From Elusimicrobiota bacterium (lineage in GTDB: Bacteria; CG03; SLGR01; PWQF01): DNA of 10,364 bases. Below the pieces are notes generated by a model. It ran no database searches. It saw nothing but the letters and a program-made list of their open reading frames with translations, and was not told where the DNA came from. The position numbers and the translations under genes are program-made. Shown here piece by piece: positions 1 through 6,919 of this stretch; position 1 is the first letter of the stretch; the number at the start of each line of letters is the position of its first letter. The stretch lies in the NCBI GenBank assembly GCA_003556865.1, contig PWQF01000301.1:1-10364 (forward strand). Direction: 5' to 3'.

Positions 1-624
1 ATAAACTCCTCTGCTGCCCAGATAAAAGGTATGCTTAAAGAGGTGAGGGAGAGGGGGGTAGAGAATATACTTGCCCTGCGCGGTGATATACTCCCGGGCA
101 CAGACAAAAAAAAGAGCATAAAAGATTTCCGTTATGCCGCAGACCTGGTCAAACTTATAAAAAAAGAGGGCGATTTTTCAGTGGGTGTGGCAGGTTATCC
201 GGAAAAACATCCTGAATCCCAAAGTTTTTCCCGGGATATACAGTACCTTAAAAATAAAGTTGATGCCGGCGCCGACTTTATTATAACCCAGCTTTTTTTC
301 AATAATGATTTTTTTTACAGGTTTAGGGACAGAATCAGGAGGGAAGGGGTTTCGGTCCCTCTATCTGCAGGCATAATGCCGGTTTTCAGCGAAAAGATCC
401 TGAAAAAAAGCATCTCTCTTTCAGGAGCAACCATCCCCTCCGGGCTGAAATCAATTATAAACCGTTACGGCTCCAAGCCTGCGGAAATGGAGAAGGCAGG
501 CATAGAGTATGCGGCCGGGCAGGTGGAGGACCTTATTAAAAATAAGGCGGAGGGGGTTCACGTATATATAATGAACCGGCCGGTTATAGCAGAACAGATA
601 TCAGCCCTTACCGGCCTGCGCTGA
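1..624 (+). CDS. metF: 5,10-methylenetetrahydrofolate reductase, C-terminal part (5' end outside window)
   Basis: Cytosolic flavoenzyme of one-carbon metabolism that interconverts 5,10-methylene- and 5-methyltetrahydrofolate, feeding methionine synthesis or, in acetogens, the Wood-Ljungdahl pathway. The reading frame is open from base 1, so about 207 residues of a family usually near 290 are visible; the first in-frame ATG at 31 is internal. Landmarks seen in order are NILALRGD, VAGYPEKHPES, a KVDAGADFIITQLFF strand of the TIM barrel, the AGIMPV segment and VHVYIMNR near the C-terminus, all matching the MetF family as I know it. It stops at TGA 622-624, facing the next gene tail to tail with a 6-base gap. 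The folate pathway role is inferred from family membership; the electron donor cannot be read from this part. Confidence 0.93.
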   Translation: MNSSAAQIKGMLKEVRERGVENILALRGDILPGTDKKKSIKDFRYAADLVKLIKKEGDFSVGVAGYPEKHPESQSFSRDIQYLKNKVDAGADFIITQLFFNNDFFYRFRDRIRREGVSVPLSAGIMPVFSEKILKKSISLSGATIPSGLKSIINRYGSKPAEMEKAGIEYAAGQVEDLIKNKAEGVHVYIMNRPVIAEQISALTGLR

Positions 625-630
625 GTTTAC

Positions 631-2421
631 TTAGTTTATCTGGCCCTCGTTAACAAGAGAAACAAAGACATCCACTATATCCGGGTCAAACTGGGTGGAG
701 GCGTTAACTTTAAGCTGCCTCAGGGCCTGCTGGCGGGAGAGGGGTTTCTGGTAAGACCTGCCGCTGGTCATAACATCATATGCGTCAACTACGGCCGCTA
801 TGCGGGCCAGGAGAGGGATTTCGGTCTTTTTAAGCCCCATAGGGTATCCTTTTCCGTCCCAGCGTTCATGGTGGAAAAGAATATCTTTTGCCACAGGAGC
901 AAACTCTTCCGTCAAACTTGCTATGCGGGCCCCGGTTTCAGGATGTTTTCTTATCTCCTCCATCTCTTCGGGAGTAAGGTCTCCAGATTTGGTAAGTATA
1001 TTCCCCTCAATAGTTATTTTTCCTATATCGTGAAGCGAGACCAGCACAGCAAGTTTATCTCTTTCTGTCTGTGAAAGACCGTACCTTTTTCCCACTTTAA
1101 GTGCCATATTACGCAAACGGCGGGCATGTTCTTCGGTCTCATAGCTTTTTTCCCCAAGGGTTTTCATCAGGGCGGTAAGTACGGCGCTGCGGGCGCTTTT
1201 GTTTTCAGAAAGCTTGTGGCGGTGCATATTATCCTCAGCACGGCTTAAAAGCTGTACATTATTTATTTTATTATCATCTTTTGTAGCGTTTCCCAGGGAA
1301 ATAGAAAGGGGGATACTTCCCTTTACTTTAACCCCCCTGCACCTGGAAGCAATCCTAGAGCATATTTTCTCAGTTGCCTTATGGGATGTTTCGGGCAATA
1401 AAATAGCAAACTCATCTCCGCCCCATCGGGCTATGGTGCTCATTCTTCCCGAAGATTTTTTAAGTATGGCCGCTGTTTCCTTTAAGAGCTGATCCCCTAT
1501 TTCAGGACCGTAGGCATTGTTTATAAGCTGCAGTCCGTTAATGTCGCAAATTATCACGCTCAGGGGCAAATCTTCATTGCCGTTTCTTTTTCTCATCTCC
1601 TCCTTAAGGTATCTGCGGTTAAAGAGCCCGGTAAGGTTGTCGTGAAAGAAGAGATGGCTGAACCTCATATTGCTGTAGCTGAGCTGGCCAATAAGTGAGG
1701 CCAGCTTAATATAAAACTCCATAGCTTTTTCCACCCTTTCCCTCGGGTGCCTCTGAACCTTTTCCAGGGCCTTTAAATATTCTTCCCGGTCAAACTTATA
1801 TTTTTTGGCCTGCTTCCGGAAAAACTTGTAGTCAATCTCCTCGCCTTCAAAGAAGAACTGCTCGGTAAGAATATTTCCGGCATGCTCGCCCCCTATATAA
1901 ATAGGCGCAACCACATCCCACATCCCGTTCTTGCATTTATAGAGCTTATATGTTCCCTGGGGAACATTTTTAGTAAGGCAGGTATCGCTTTCCTTGCAGT
2001 GTTTTTTAGTTTCAGGATGCTTACGGTGAAATTTAGTGCATATCTCCTGCCAGCCTGTAGAGACCAAAACCCTGCCCTTAAGATCAATTACAGCGGCACC
2101 TATCCGGGTAAGGTCATAAAAGTCATCCATTATGGCCTGGATGGCAGGGATATCAATTATTTTTTCCAGGTTTATATCCGGGTTCTTCAAAAAAGAATTT
2201 CTTTCCTTATTATCTTTTTCTGCTTCCTTCTTTTCCGAAGGAGACCCGGAAGAGCCGCCGGAGCCCATAATACCAGCTCCCATAGGCAGAAGGGGGAGAG
2301 TTTGAAAAAAGGCGCTTAAATGGCCCTCTGCTGCCGTTATTAACCTAAAAAGGAAGAGAAGCCCTAAGCAGCAGCTTAAACTTAAAAGTTCCGCAAATTT
2401 AATTTTAGTTACTATTTTCAT
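631..2421 (-). CDS. Membrane-anchored PocR-domain sensor with GGDEF and HD-GYP domains
   Basis: A 596-residue signalling protein. Residues 12-30 form one hydrophobic segment, followed by a Gly/Ser and charged linker (about 50-80). A PocR-type sensor domain spans about 90-245, with cysteines C128, C142, C148 and C163 and a WDVVAPIYIGGEHAG core. The GGDEF domain starts at HDNLTGLFNRR (260-270) and carries an intact GGDEF at 334-338; no RxxD inhibitory site sits at the usual spacing upstream. The HD-GYP domain (about 418-590) has H432, the HD pair 464-465, H493, HH 517-518, GYP 525-527 and D546. By family knowledge it could both make and degrade cyclic di-GMP in response to a small ligand or metal-bound cofactor; the net activity is unknown. 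The start is supported by a promoter 27 bases upstream and a weak AAGG site 8 bases before ATG. Confidence 0.9.
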   Translation of the reverse strand: MKIVTKIKFAELLSLSCCLGLLFLFRLITAAEGHLSAFFQTLPLLPMGAGIMGSGGSSGSPSEKKEAEKDNKERNSFLKNPDINLEKIIDIPAIQAIMDDFYDLTRIGAAVIDLKGRVLVSTGWQEICTKFHRKHPETKKHCKESDTCLTKNVPQGTYKLYKCKNGMWDVVAPIYIGGEHAGNILTEQFFFEGEEIDYKFFRKQAKKYKFDREEYLKALEKVQRHPRERVEKAMEFYIKLASLIGQLSYSNMRFSHLFFHDNLTGLFNRRYLKEEMRKRNGNEDLPLSVIICDINGLQLINNAYGPEIGDQLLKETAAILKKSSGRMSTIARWGGDEFAILLPETSHKATEKICSRIASRCRGVKVKGSIPLSISLGNATKDDNKINNVQLLSRAEDNMHRHKLSENKSARSAVLTALMKTLGEKSYETEEHARRLRNMALKVGKRYGLSQTERDKLAVLVSLHDIGKITIEGNILTKSGDLTPEEMEEIRKHPETGARIASLTEEFAPVAKDILFHHERWDGKGYPMGLKKTEIPLLARIAAVVDAYDVMTSGRSYQKPLSRQQALRQLKVNASTQFDPDIVDVFVSLVNEGQIN

Positions 2422-2447
2422 AAGGTTAGCCTTTTATAATTGTGGTT

Positions 2448-2477
2448 ATTATATATATATTAACCATTATAAGTCAA
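2448..2477 (-). promoter_or_regulatory. Sigma-70-type promoter of the PocR-GGDEF-HD-GYP gene
   Basis: Read on the - strand, TTGACT (2472-2477) is followed after 18 bases by a perfect TATAAT (2448-2453). Transcription would start near 2441, giving a leader of about 20 bases before the ATG at 2421. No other start-proximal promoter is needed, so the gene is probably monocistronic. Confidence 0.7.
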
Positions 2478-2954
2478 GGAAAATACCAGTTCTAAATAAC
2501 TTAGCACTTAAAAAAGGAAAAAAAGGATTTCTTAGGTTATCAGATAAAAAGACCCCTTAAAAAAGAATTAACCTTATCAATAAAAAAAGTTAAATTAACA
2601 AATTCCGAAATTGAGTTAAAGTAATATATGTATATTTATTCATATACACTAATATGATGACAATATAAATCCATAACCAACAATTCACTTCAACTTAATT
2701 ATTTTGCCGCTTAGTTAACATAACAATTATTATCGGACATTGATTGAGGGCCTTAAGTAGAGCTTTCCTGTATAACTTTTTATCTTTTGCCGGATTATTG
2801 CCCTTTTAAGCCCTTTTTTTTGTTTTTAGGGGTTGGGGGGCCGGGGGTTTCTCTTTAGCTGCTTATTTAAGGGGTTCCTTAAGTTTAACCCTTATTACCT
2901 GTTAAATTTTAAGATTTTATCTCTTTTCTATATTTATGATATAAATAGCGGGTT
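2478..2954. other. AT-rich intergenic stretch without recognisable genes
   Basis: Both strands are dense in stop codons and I see no coding signature. The left part is A-rich, with runs of A and scattered TTAA motifs. Around 2812-2847 a run of eight T is followed by three guanine runs (2829-2832, 2835-2840, 2843-2847), with a fourth at 2871-2874. TTAAGG-GGTT-CCTTAA forms a 6-bp inverted repeat at 2867-2882. The stretch separates the ends of two - strand units, so it should hold the 3' end of the outer-membrane protein transcript, but no convincing GC-rich terminator is present. Confidence 0.6.
2931..2947. repeat. AT-only inverted repeat downstream of the small membrane ORF
   Basis: TATTTAT, spacer GAT, ATAAATA: a perfect 7-bp dyad located 8 bases beyond the stop of the small - strand ORF. 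It is too AT-rich to be a good intrinsic terminator alone, but its position fits a 3' end signal or a protein-binding site. Confidence 0.35.
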
Positions 2955-3149
2955 TCAGTATCGGATATTAAAAAGTTCTTTTAAGGTGTAGGCAAAGTTG
3001 ATTATAAAATAGGAAAAGATCCCCAGGAGTATTGTGTAAACGCAGAAAACCATTGTTTTACCGTTTCTCAGGTGGCGCTTAAGGGTATAGCTGCCGCTGT
3101 AGGCCAGGAATGTTAAAAGCAGTATCAGTGCAATAAATATTAAAAGGAT
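2955..3149 (-). CDS. Possible small two-helix membrane protein or remnant without a canonical start
   Basis: Directly after the TAA of the upstream 399-residue gene, the same frame stays open for 64 codons and ends in TGA 2955-2957. The translation is strongly membrane-like: a hydrophobic helix (residues 1-17), a basic loop with LKRHLRNGK (about 23-31), a second helix (about 33-53) and a charged tail TLKELFNIRY. Codon use resembles the neighbouring genes. The first ATG is at codon 33, which would cut off helix one; otherwise translation would need ATC, ATA, ATT or CTG. A GGAGG lies 11 bases before the first codon, inside the end of the upstream gene. It may be a translationally coupled small protein with a rare start, or the C-terminal remnant of a larger membrane protein whose front is lost. 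I recognise no family. Confidence 0.4.
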   Translation of the reverse strand: MLLIFIALILLLTFLAYSGSYTLKRHLRNGKTMVFCVYTILLGIFSYFIINFAYTLKELFNIRY

Positions 3150-4349
3150 TTAAAAACGAGCCTCCGCTTTAAGGGTAAGAAGTTTTTTACTCCCCTTCCC
3201 GGCAAAAAACTGGTGGTCGTCCTCCGGAGAAAAGACAGTATGTTCAAGTTCCAGTCTTACCCTGCCGTAATCATATGATGCCCCAAGTGACAGGGCTCCT
3301 CCTATGGGCAGTGAAGGGTCCTGGCTTTTATAGAGTGAACGGGTCATGGAAAGGCTCAAGCCATCCACCGGGGGAGAAGCATATATGCCGTAGCTGAAAA
3401 GGTCCAGGTTGGCAAAAGTATGGGAGAGGTCATAACTGTCACCGGGATTGCCTGATTCCCTGAACCTTCCGTAATAGCTGCCAATCATTTCTGAAGAGAC
3501 ATTTGAAAGTATGGGCATAAAACCTCTTCTCTCGTCGTCTATGTCGCCGCTTCCCACAATATACCTTATCCAGGCCCCCCCTCTTCCTATGGGGTCAACC
3601 TCACCCTCAAAGCTTCCGTAGGCCCCCGTAAGAGAGGAGTTAAAACTTTCTTCCCCGATATCGCCCTCCATTAAATACCTGAAGAGGGAAAACTCCAGCC
3701 CCCTGGTCATCTCCCTGGTTAGATTGGCCCCGTAAAGGGCCCGGTTCACCTTGTCATTACCCTCCTCGTACTTTTCGGTAAGGTAATTAATTTCTGCTTT
3801 AATAAAGTTAAAATACCTGAAAACCCTGACCCCCCTGCCCTCTATATGGGATACCCCCCTTAAATCATCCCTGTCTGCAACCCCGTACGCCTCAAACCCT
3901 ATGTCAGCAGGAGCCCGGGCTTCCAGGAGGGCGCCGGGGATACCTGTCCCACCGTCGCTTATTAAAATCCCATCAAGCCAGTTAAGGCTCTGTATTCCCA
4001 GAGTAAGGGAAAGGGGCAGTTCGTGAATATCTGCTACCTTTATGTATGCCAGGTCAAAGAACGGAGTGTTGTTTTGAACTCTTTTCCCATCGTAGGTTAC
4101 ATAGGTGCGGGTGGAATCAACTATTCCCGCCGACTGAATCCTGGCCCCTATCTCTATATTATCCTCAAGTTCTGCGGTTAAATAAAACCTGAGGCGGTTC
4201 CTTAAGCCGGTAAAAGAACCGCTATCCCTTTCCAGGGACCAGTATTCAAGCTCAAGTTCCTCCCCTATGTCCAGCACTGCTCCCTGAACGGAAAGTGATC
4301 CCGCAAAAAGAGATAAGAGCGCCGGTAATATATATTTTGTCAGCTTCAT
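3150..4349 (-). CDS. Outer-membrane beta-barrel protein, porin-like, 399 residues
   Basis: The first 23 residues are a typical Sec signal peptide (MKLTK, hydrophobic core, then SVQGA with probable cleavage near VQG-A). The mature part alternates hydrophobic and polar residues with many aromatic strand ends, for example LRNRLRFYLTAELEDNIEIG and LELEYWSLER, and ends LTLKAEARF, a C-terminal beta-signal with terminal Phe. This pattern is that of an outer-membrane barrel of perhaps 16-18 strands, comparable in style to alginate-export or phosphate-selective porins, but no diagnostic motif allows a substrate to be named. The start is fixed by the signal peptide although no Shine-Dalgarno is visible. 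It is transcribed away from the ferritin-like gene, and a small membrane ORF follows its stop directly. Confidence 0.78.
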   Translation of the reverse strand: MKLTKYILPALLSLFAGSLSVQGAVLDIGEELELEYWSLERDSGSFTGLRNRLRFYLTAELEDNIEIGARIQSAGIVDSTRTYVTYDGKRVQNNTPFFDLAYIKVADIHELPLSLTLGIQSLNWLDGILISDGGTGIPGALLEARAPADIGFEAYGVADRDDLRGVSHIEGRGVRVFRYFNFIKAEINYLTEKYEEGNDKVNRALYGANLTREMTRGLEFSLFRYLMEGDIGEESFNSSLTGAYGSFEGEVDPIGRGGAWIRYIVGSGDIDDERRGFMPILSNVSSEMIGSYYGRFRESGNPGDSYDLSHTFANLDLFSYGIYASPPVDGLSLSMTRSLYKSQDPSLPIGGALSLGASYDYGRVRLELEHTVFSPEDDHQFFAGKGSKKLLTLKAEARF

Positions 4350-4357
4350 GATGGGCT

Positions 4358-4386
4358 ATTATATAATAATAGCTCTTGATTTTCAA
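4358..4386 (-). promoter_or_regulatory. Promoter of the porin-like gene, predicted to give a leaderless mRNA
   Basis: On the - strand TTGAAA (4381-4386), a 17-base spacer and a perfect TATAAT (4358-4363). Only eight bases (AGCCCATC) separate the -10 box from the ATG at 4349, so transcription should begin at or next to the start codon. There is no purine-rich ribosome site in those eight bases. Confidence 0.65.
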
Positions 4387-4421
4387 ACCGCTCTTTCCCC
4401 TCCCCTATCTCCCCCTTTTCA

Positions 4422-4449
4422 TTGAAATCGGCCTTAAAATTTATATACT
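4422..4449 (+). promoter_or_regulatory. Candidate promoter of the ferritin-like gene
   Basis: TTGAAA (4422-4427), 16-base spacer, TATACT (4444-4449). It would give a leader of about 75 bases holding a small CCCGG/CCGGG hairpin (4464-4486). An alternative start nearer the gene from the TATGTT/TTATAC region around 4501-4512 cannot be excluded. Confidence 0.45.
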
Positions 4450-4530
4450 CAGATGAAGAGGTTCCCGGTTCCTATCGCTATCCGGGGTTAATCTGATTAT
4501 TATATGTTATACATTTAAGGAGAAAGATTA

Positions 4531-5043
4531 ATGAGCAGTAAAGAAAATTTACAAGAGGTAATGGAAACAGCTATACAGATGGAAAAGGATGGAATTAAAT
4601 ATTACAGTTCCGCTGCTGAAAAAATAGATAATGACCCCGCCCGCAAAATGTTTAATTTTTTAATAGAGGATGAAAAACGGCATATTGAAAAATGGAAAGC
4701 CGTATCCCGGGAAGAGGATATTAAAGATTCCGGAGAAAAAAAATCAGAAGAACTTCAGCGGAAGATAAAAACAATATTTTCCTCCATACCTGCTGATATC
4801 AAGGAAAAGATTAAGGCATCCTCCCGTGAGGCCCAGGTGCTCAGCGGAGCAATAGAAATGGAGGAGAAAGGAATTAAGTATTACACTGAAAAAGCTTCTG
4901 AACTTGAGGGGCGTGCCGCGGAGCTCTGCCGGCTTATAGCGCGTGAGGAAAAGACCCACAGGGACCTTCTCCGCAATACCCTTGAATATATTCAGAATAA
5001 CTGGCACTGGAACGTTGAAACCGAGGAGTGGTTCTTTACCTGA
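4531..5043 (+). CDS. Rubrerythrin-type ferritin-like diiron protein without rubredoxin domain
   Basis: A 170-residue cytosolic four-helix-bundle protein built from two similar halves. Half one has MEKDGIKYY (E18) and EDEKRH (E48, H51); half two has MEEKGIKYY (E111) and REEKTH (E140, H143). These E...ExxH pairs are the expected carboxylate and histidine ligands of a dinuclear iron site in the rubrerythrin/ferritin-like superfamily. No CxxC rubredoxin knuckle is present; the only cysteine is C133. The tail is unusual in its aromatic residues (NNWHWNVETEEWFF). By family knowledge it may reduce peroxide, store iron or act in oxidative-stress defence of an anaerobe; the exact reaction is an inference. 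AAGGAG (4517-4522) lies 8 bases before ATG and fixes the start. No terminator is seen before the next promoter. Confidence 0.85.
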   Translation: MSSKENLQEVMETAIQMEKDGIKYYSSAAEKIDNDPARKMFNFLIEDEKRHIEKWKAVSREEDIKDSGEKKSEELQRKIKTIFSSIPADIKEKIKASSREAQVLSGAIEMEEKGIKYYTEKASELEGRAAELCRLIAREEKTHRDLLRNTLEYIQNNWHWNVETEEWFFT

Positions 5044-5047
5044 TACC

Positions 5048-5061
5048 CGTAAACGTTTACA
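5048..5061. promoter_or_regulatory. LacI/CcpA-like operator dyad upstream of the 542-residue barrel gene
   Basis: CGTAAACGTTTACA contains a perfect 12-base palindrome, GTAAACGTTTAC (5049-5060), with the central CG typical of LacI-family operators. Against the cre consensus TGWNANCGNTNWCA only the first base differs. It lies 17 bases before the -35 box, centred near -58. A related site stands before the next promoter (7015-7028). The binding protein is not in this window. Confidence 0.5.
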
Positions 5062-5077
5062 CCCTCTTTTAATCCTC

Positions 5078-5106
5078 TTGACATAGGCCCTCTCTATTTA
5101 TATCAT
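5078..5106 (+). promoter_or_regulatory. Strong sigma-70-type promoter of the 542-residue barrel gene
   Basis: A perfect TTGACA (5078-5083), 17-base spacer, TATCAT (5101-5106). The predicted start near 5113 leaves a leader of about 154 bases before the ATG at 5267. Confidence 0.8.
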
Positions 5107-5112
5107 ACATTG

Positions 5113-5130
5113 GTATGCCAGGCGGCATAC
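5113..5130 (+). promoter_or_regulatory. Hairpin at the predicted 5' end of the leader
   Basis: GTATGCC, loop AGGC, GGCATAC: a perfect 7-bp stem starting at the predicted first transcribed base. A 5'-terminal stem of this kind commonly protects an mRNA from 5'-end-dependent decay; an operator role for the dyad DNA is the alternative. Confidence 0.45.
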
Positions 5131-5142
5131 ATATTAAATCCT

Positions 5143-5217
5143 GCCCGGGAGGAGGTGAAACTTAAAAGGGGCTCGATACAGCTTATTCAAAGGCGGCTTT
5201 GCCGCATTTATATATAA
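5143..5217 (+). promoter_or_regulatory. Leader element, copy 1: GGAGGTGA, AAAAGGGG, GCGGC hairpin, AT run
   Basis: Ordered parts shared with the leader at 7084-7167: GGAGGTGA (5151-5158), AAAAGGGG (5164-5171), the hairpin GCGGC-TTT-GCCGC (5193-5205) and then ATTTATATATAA. GCCC (5143-5146) can pair with GGGC (5169-5172), enclosing GGAGGTGA. The stretch also reads as a 20-codon frame from GTG 5155 to TAA 5217 (MKLKRGSIQLIQRRLCRIYI if GTG is read as Met), but the GGAGG abuts that GTG too closely for a normal ribosome site. Either a structured RNA or a leader peptide fits; it matches no riboswitch class I know. Confidence 0.5.
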
Positions 5218-5266
5218 AATAAGGTTTAAGGAAGTGAAAAGGAATGACCAAAGGAGGTCAGAGATT

Positions 5267-6895
5267 ATGAAGAAAATTTTAGTTTTATCTTTAGCAGTGA
5301 TAATGGCTGCAGGGATTGCAGCCCGCGCCCAGGTATCGGACGTATCCAGGAGAATGGCCGGTTTAAACCCCCACCTTGTGGGAGTGGTTTCCGATGAGTA
5401 TTCGGATTTTATGAGAGTAAATACAGCCAACATTCTTGATGTTGACGGCAAGAGGCTTTACACCAACCTTTCGGGCCTGGATACAACGGGCAACAGTTTT
5501 CTCCTCGGTGGTGTATCTTCTTTCGGCATGGGTAAATTAGGCGGATTTGCCATGATGAACAACTCAAAAATAGAAGAAGATATACATAACTGGATTCCTG
5601 GCGGAATTGCTGCCGGCCAGACAGGTGATTTCAGCAATGCCCCCGGCGCTGAAGGTGAGTACGAATTTTCGGATTCAAACAATCATACCGAAAAAGTAAG
5701 CGCAGATGCCTATGACAGTATAATGGATATGAATATGGATATCCTCGTGGGAATTGGCACCCTGGATATAGGTGAACTAGGACTCAGGCTGGCCTACAGA
5801 AAAGATGCTGACAGCGACATTGAAAGAGATTACTCCTACTCCTACAGCCATGCCACGGATCAGGATGATTACCTTACAATGGATTATTCTTCAACTCTTA
5901 CCCGATACGAGAGCAATATCATAATTGCCCCTTCCATCCGCGGCCTCCAGGTTATGGGAGCCGATATAGGGGGGACAGTTGAGATAGGAACAATAAAATC
6001 AGTGAGTTCAATGGAAGTTGATTCTGATTTTACCCAGGGTGTGAATTTTGCTCCTGCCTTAAGAACTCCCCACTTTTTTGCCGGTCTCGCTGATGATTAT
6101 GCAAGAGAGTTATCTGTGGAAAGAGACGAGGAGCTCACCGGTCTGGCACTGGGTTTCGGGATAGACGGCTCCTACCGGTTAAATGAAAATGCAAATGTTA
6201 AAGGCGCTTTTATGATGAGAACCGGCAGCGCAAGCGGTGAGGAAAACTACTCATGGGTTGATGAAGTAACCAGGGCAGATGCGCTTGATACAAACGTAGG
6301 AAAAGTATCTTATAAGCAGGATACCGACGTTGAAAATAAATTAAACCAGATAGCGGGCATTATAGGAGTGGAAAGAAATATCTCCTCCGATCTTCTTATG
6401 GGAATAGGAGTTGGGTTCTCCCGCATGAGCTTAGAGGAAATACGTGAGGAAGAGCGCGGAGAAAATACAGATCTGGCCGGGGTTAAAACTTATGACGCCA
6501 CAACAGAGGAGACCACTACTCAGACTTCAGATACTTCTATTGCTTTTCCCATAAGTCTGGAATGGAAGGCAAACGGATGGCTTAAGGCACGCATGGGAGC
6601 CAGCTATATGATGAACTTTTCCAGCGCGGAAAGAGAAATTGTAACCACTACTTACGATATGACCGATTCTACAGATAAGAACGCTGATGCGGTTAACGTG
6701 GAAAAAGAGAAGGTAACGCCAAGACCCGTAGGCACGTGGAGCAGAGCCCAGGTAACCCCTGTTATGGATCAGGTCTCTTTTTATGCCGGTCTGGGAATAC
6801 AGGCTACCGACACACTGACCATAGACCTGGTTAACAATAACCAGAACCAGTTAGACTTAAGCAACTGGCAGCTTGGAGCAACGCTGAAGTTCTAA
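5267..6895 (+). CDS. Outer-membrane beta-barrel protein, 542 residues
   Basis: The start at 5267 is chosen because AAGGAGG (5251-5257) stands 9 bases before it and it opens directly with a signal peptide (MKKILVLSLAVIMAAGIAARA, cleavage probably after ARA-21); an in-frame GTG at 5234 would place eleven charged residues before it. The mature N-terminus has a LNPHLVGVVSDEYSDF segment and glycine-rich strands (SFLLGGVSSFGMGKLGGFAMM). Long acidic, Thr- and Tyr-rich stretches look like surface loops. Paired strands such as LMGIGVGFSRMSL and LKARMGASYMMNF follow, and the C-terminus WQLGATLKF is a beta-signal ending in Phe. There are no cysteines in the mature part. It is probably a porin or abundant surface barrel; the substrate cannot be named. 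It is a single-gene unit bounded by its own promoter and a strong terminator. Confidence 0.8.
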   Translation: MKKILVLSLAVIMAAGIAARAQVSDVSRRMAGLNPHLVGVVSDEYSDFMRVNTANILDVDGKRLYTNLSGLDTTGNSFLLGGVSSFGMGKLGGFAMMNNSKIEEDIHNWIPGGIAAGQTGDFSNAPGAEGEYEFSDSNNHTEKVSADAYDSIMDMNMDILVGIGTLDIGELGLRLAYRKDADSDIERDYSYSYSHATDQDDYLTMDYSSTLTRYESNIIIAPSIRGLQVMGADIGGTVEIGTIKSVSSMEVDSDFTQGVNFAPALRTPHFFAGLADDYARELSVERDEELTGLALGFGIDGSYRLNENANVKGAFMMRTGSASGEENYSWVDEVTRADALDTNVGKVSYKQDTDVENKLNQIAGIIGVERNISSDLLMGIGVGFSRMSLEEIREEERGENTDLAGVKTYDATTEETTTQTSDTSIAFPISLEWKANGWLKARMGASYMMNFSSAEREIVTTTYDMTDSTDKNADAVNVEKEKVTPRPVGTWSRAQVTPVMDQVSFYAGLGIQATDTLTIDLVNNNQNQLDLSNWQLGATLKF

Positions 6896-6919
6896 GCTTA
6901 AAAGCTTAATACCCCCCTT

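Noticed and set aside
800..2319. Several + strand open frames (800-1033, 868-1074, 1199-1492, 1882-2319)
   Set aside because: They lie antisense to the PocR-GGDEF-HD-GYP gene, lack ribosome sites and have no protein-like composition.
2812..2827. Intrinsic terminator at the T8 run
   Set aside because: No stable stem precedes the T run on the + strand, and no gene on that strand ends nearby.
4422..4435. Third LacI/CcpA-like operator starting TGAAATCG
   Set aside because: Only the left half matches the sites at 5048 and 7015; the right half lacks the required NTNWCA.
5143..5217. Known riboswitch such as a cyclic-di-GMP (GEMM) aptamer
   Set aside because: The conserved core of GEMM aptamers is not present and the element is too short; a nearby cyclic-di-GMP gene made the idea tempting.
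5234..5266. GTG start that would lengthen the 542-residue barrel by 11 residues
   Set aside because: It has a poorer ribosome site, and the added residues are charged and would precede the signal peptide; the ATG at 5267 has AAGGAGG at ideal spacing.
5134..5451. - strand frame of 105 codons over the leader and signal peptide region
   Set aside because: It overlaps a strong promoter-leader arrangement and the start of a well-supported gene; its composition is not protein-like.
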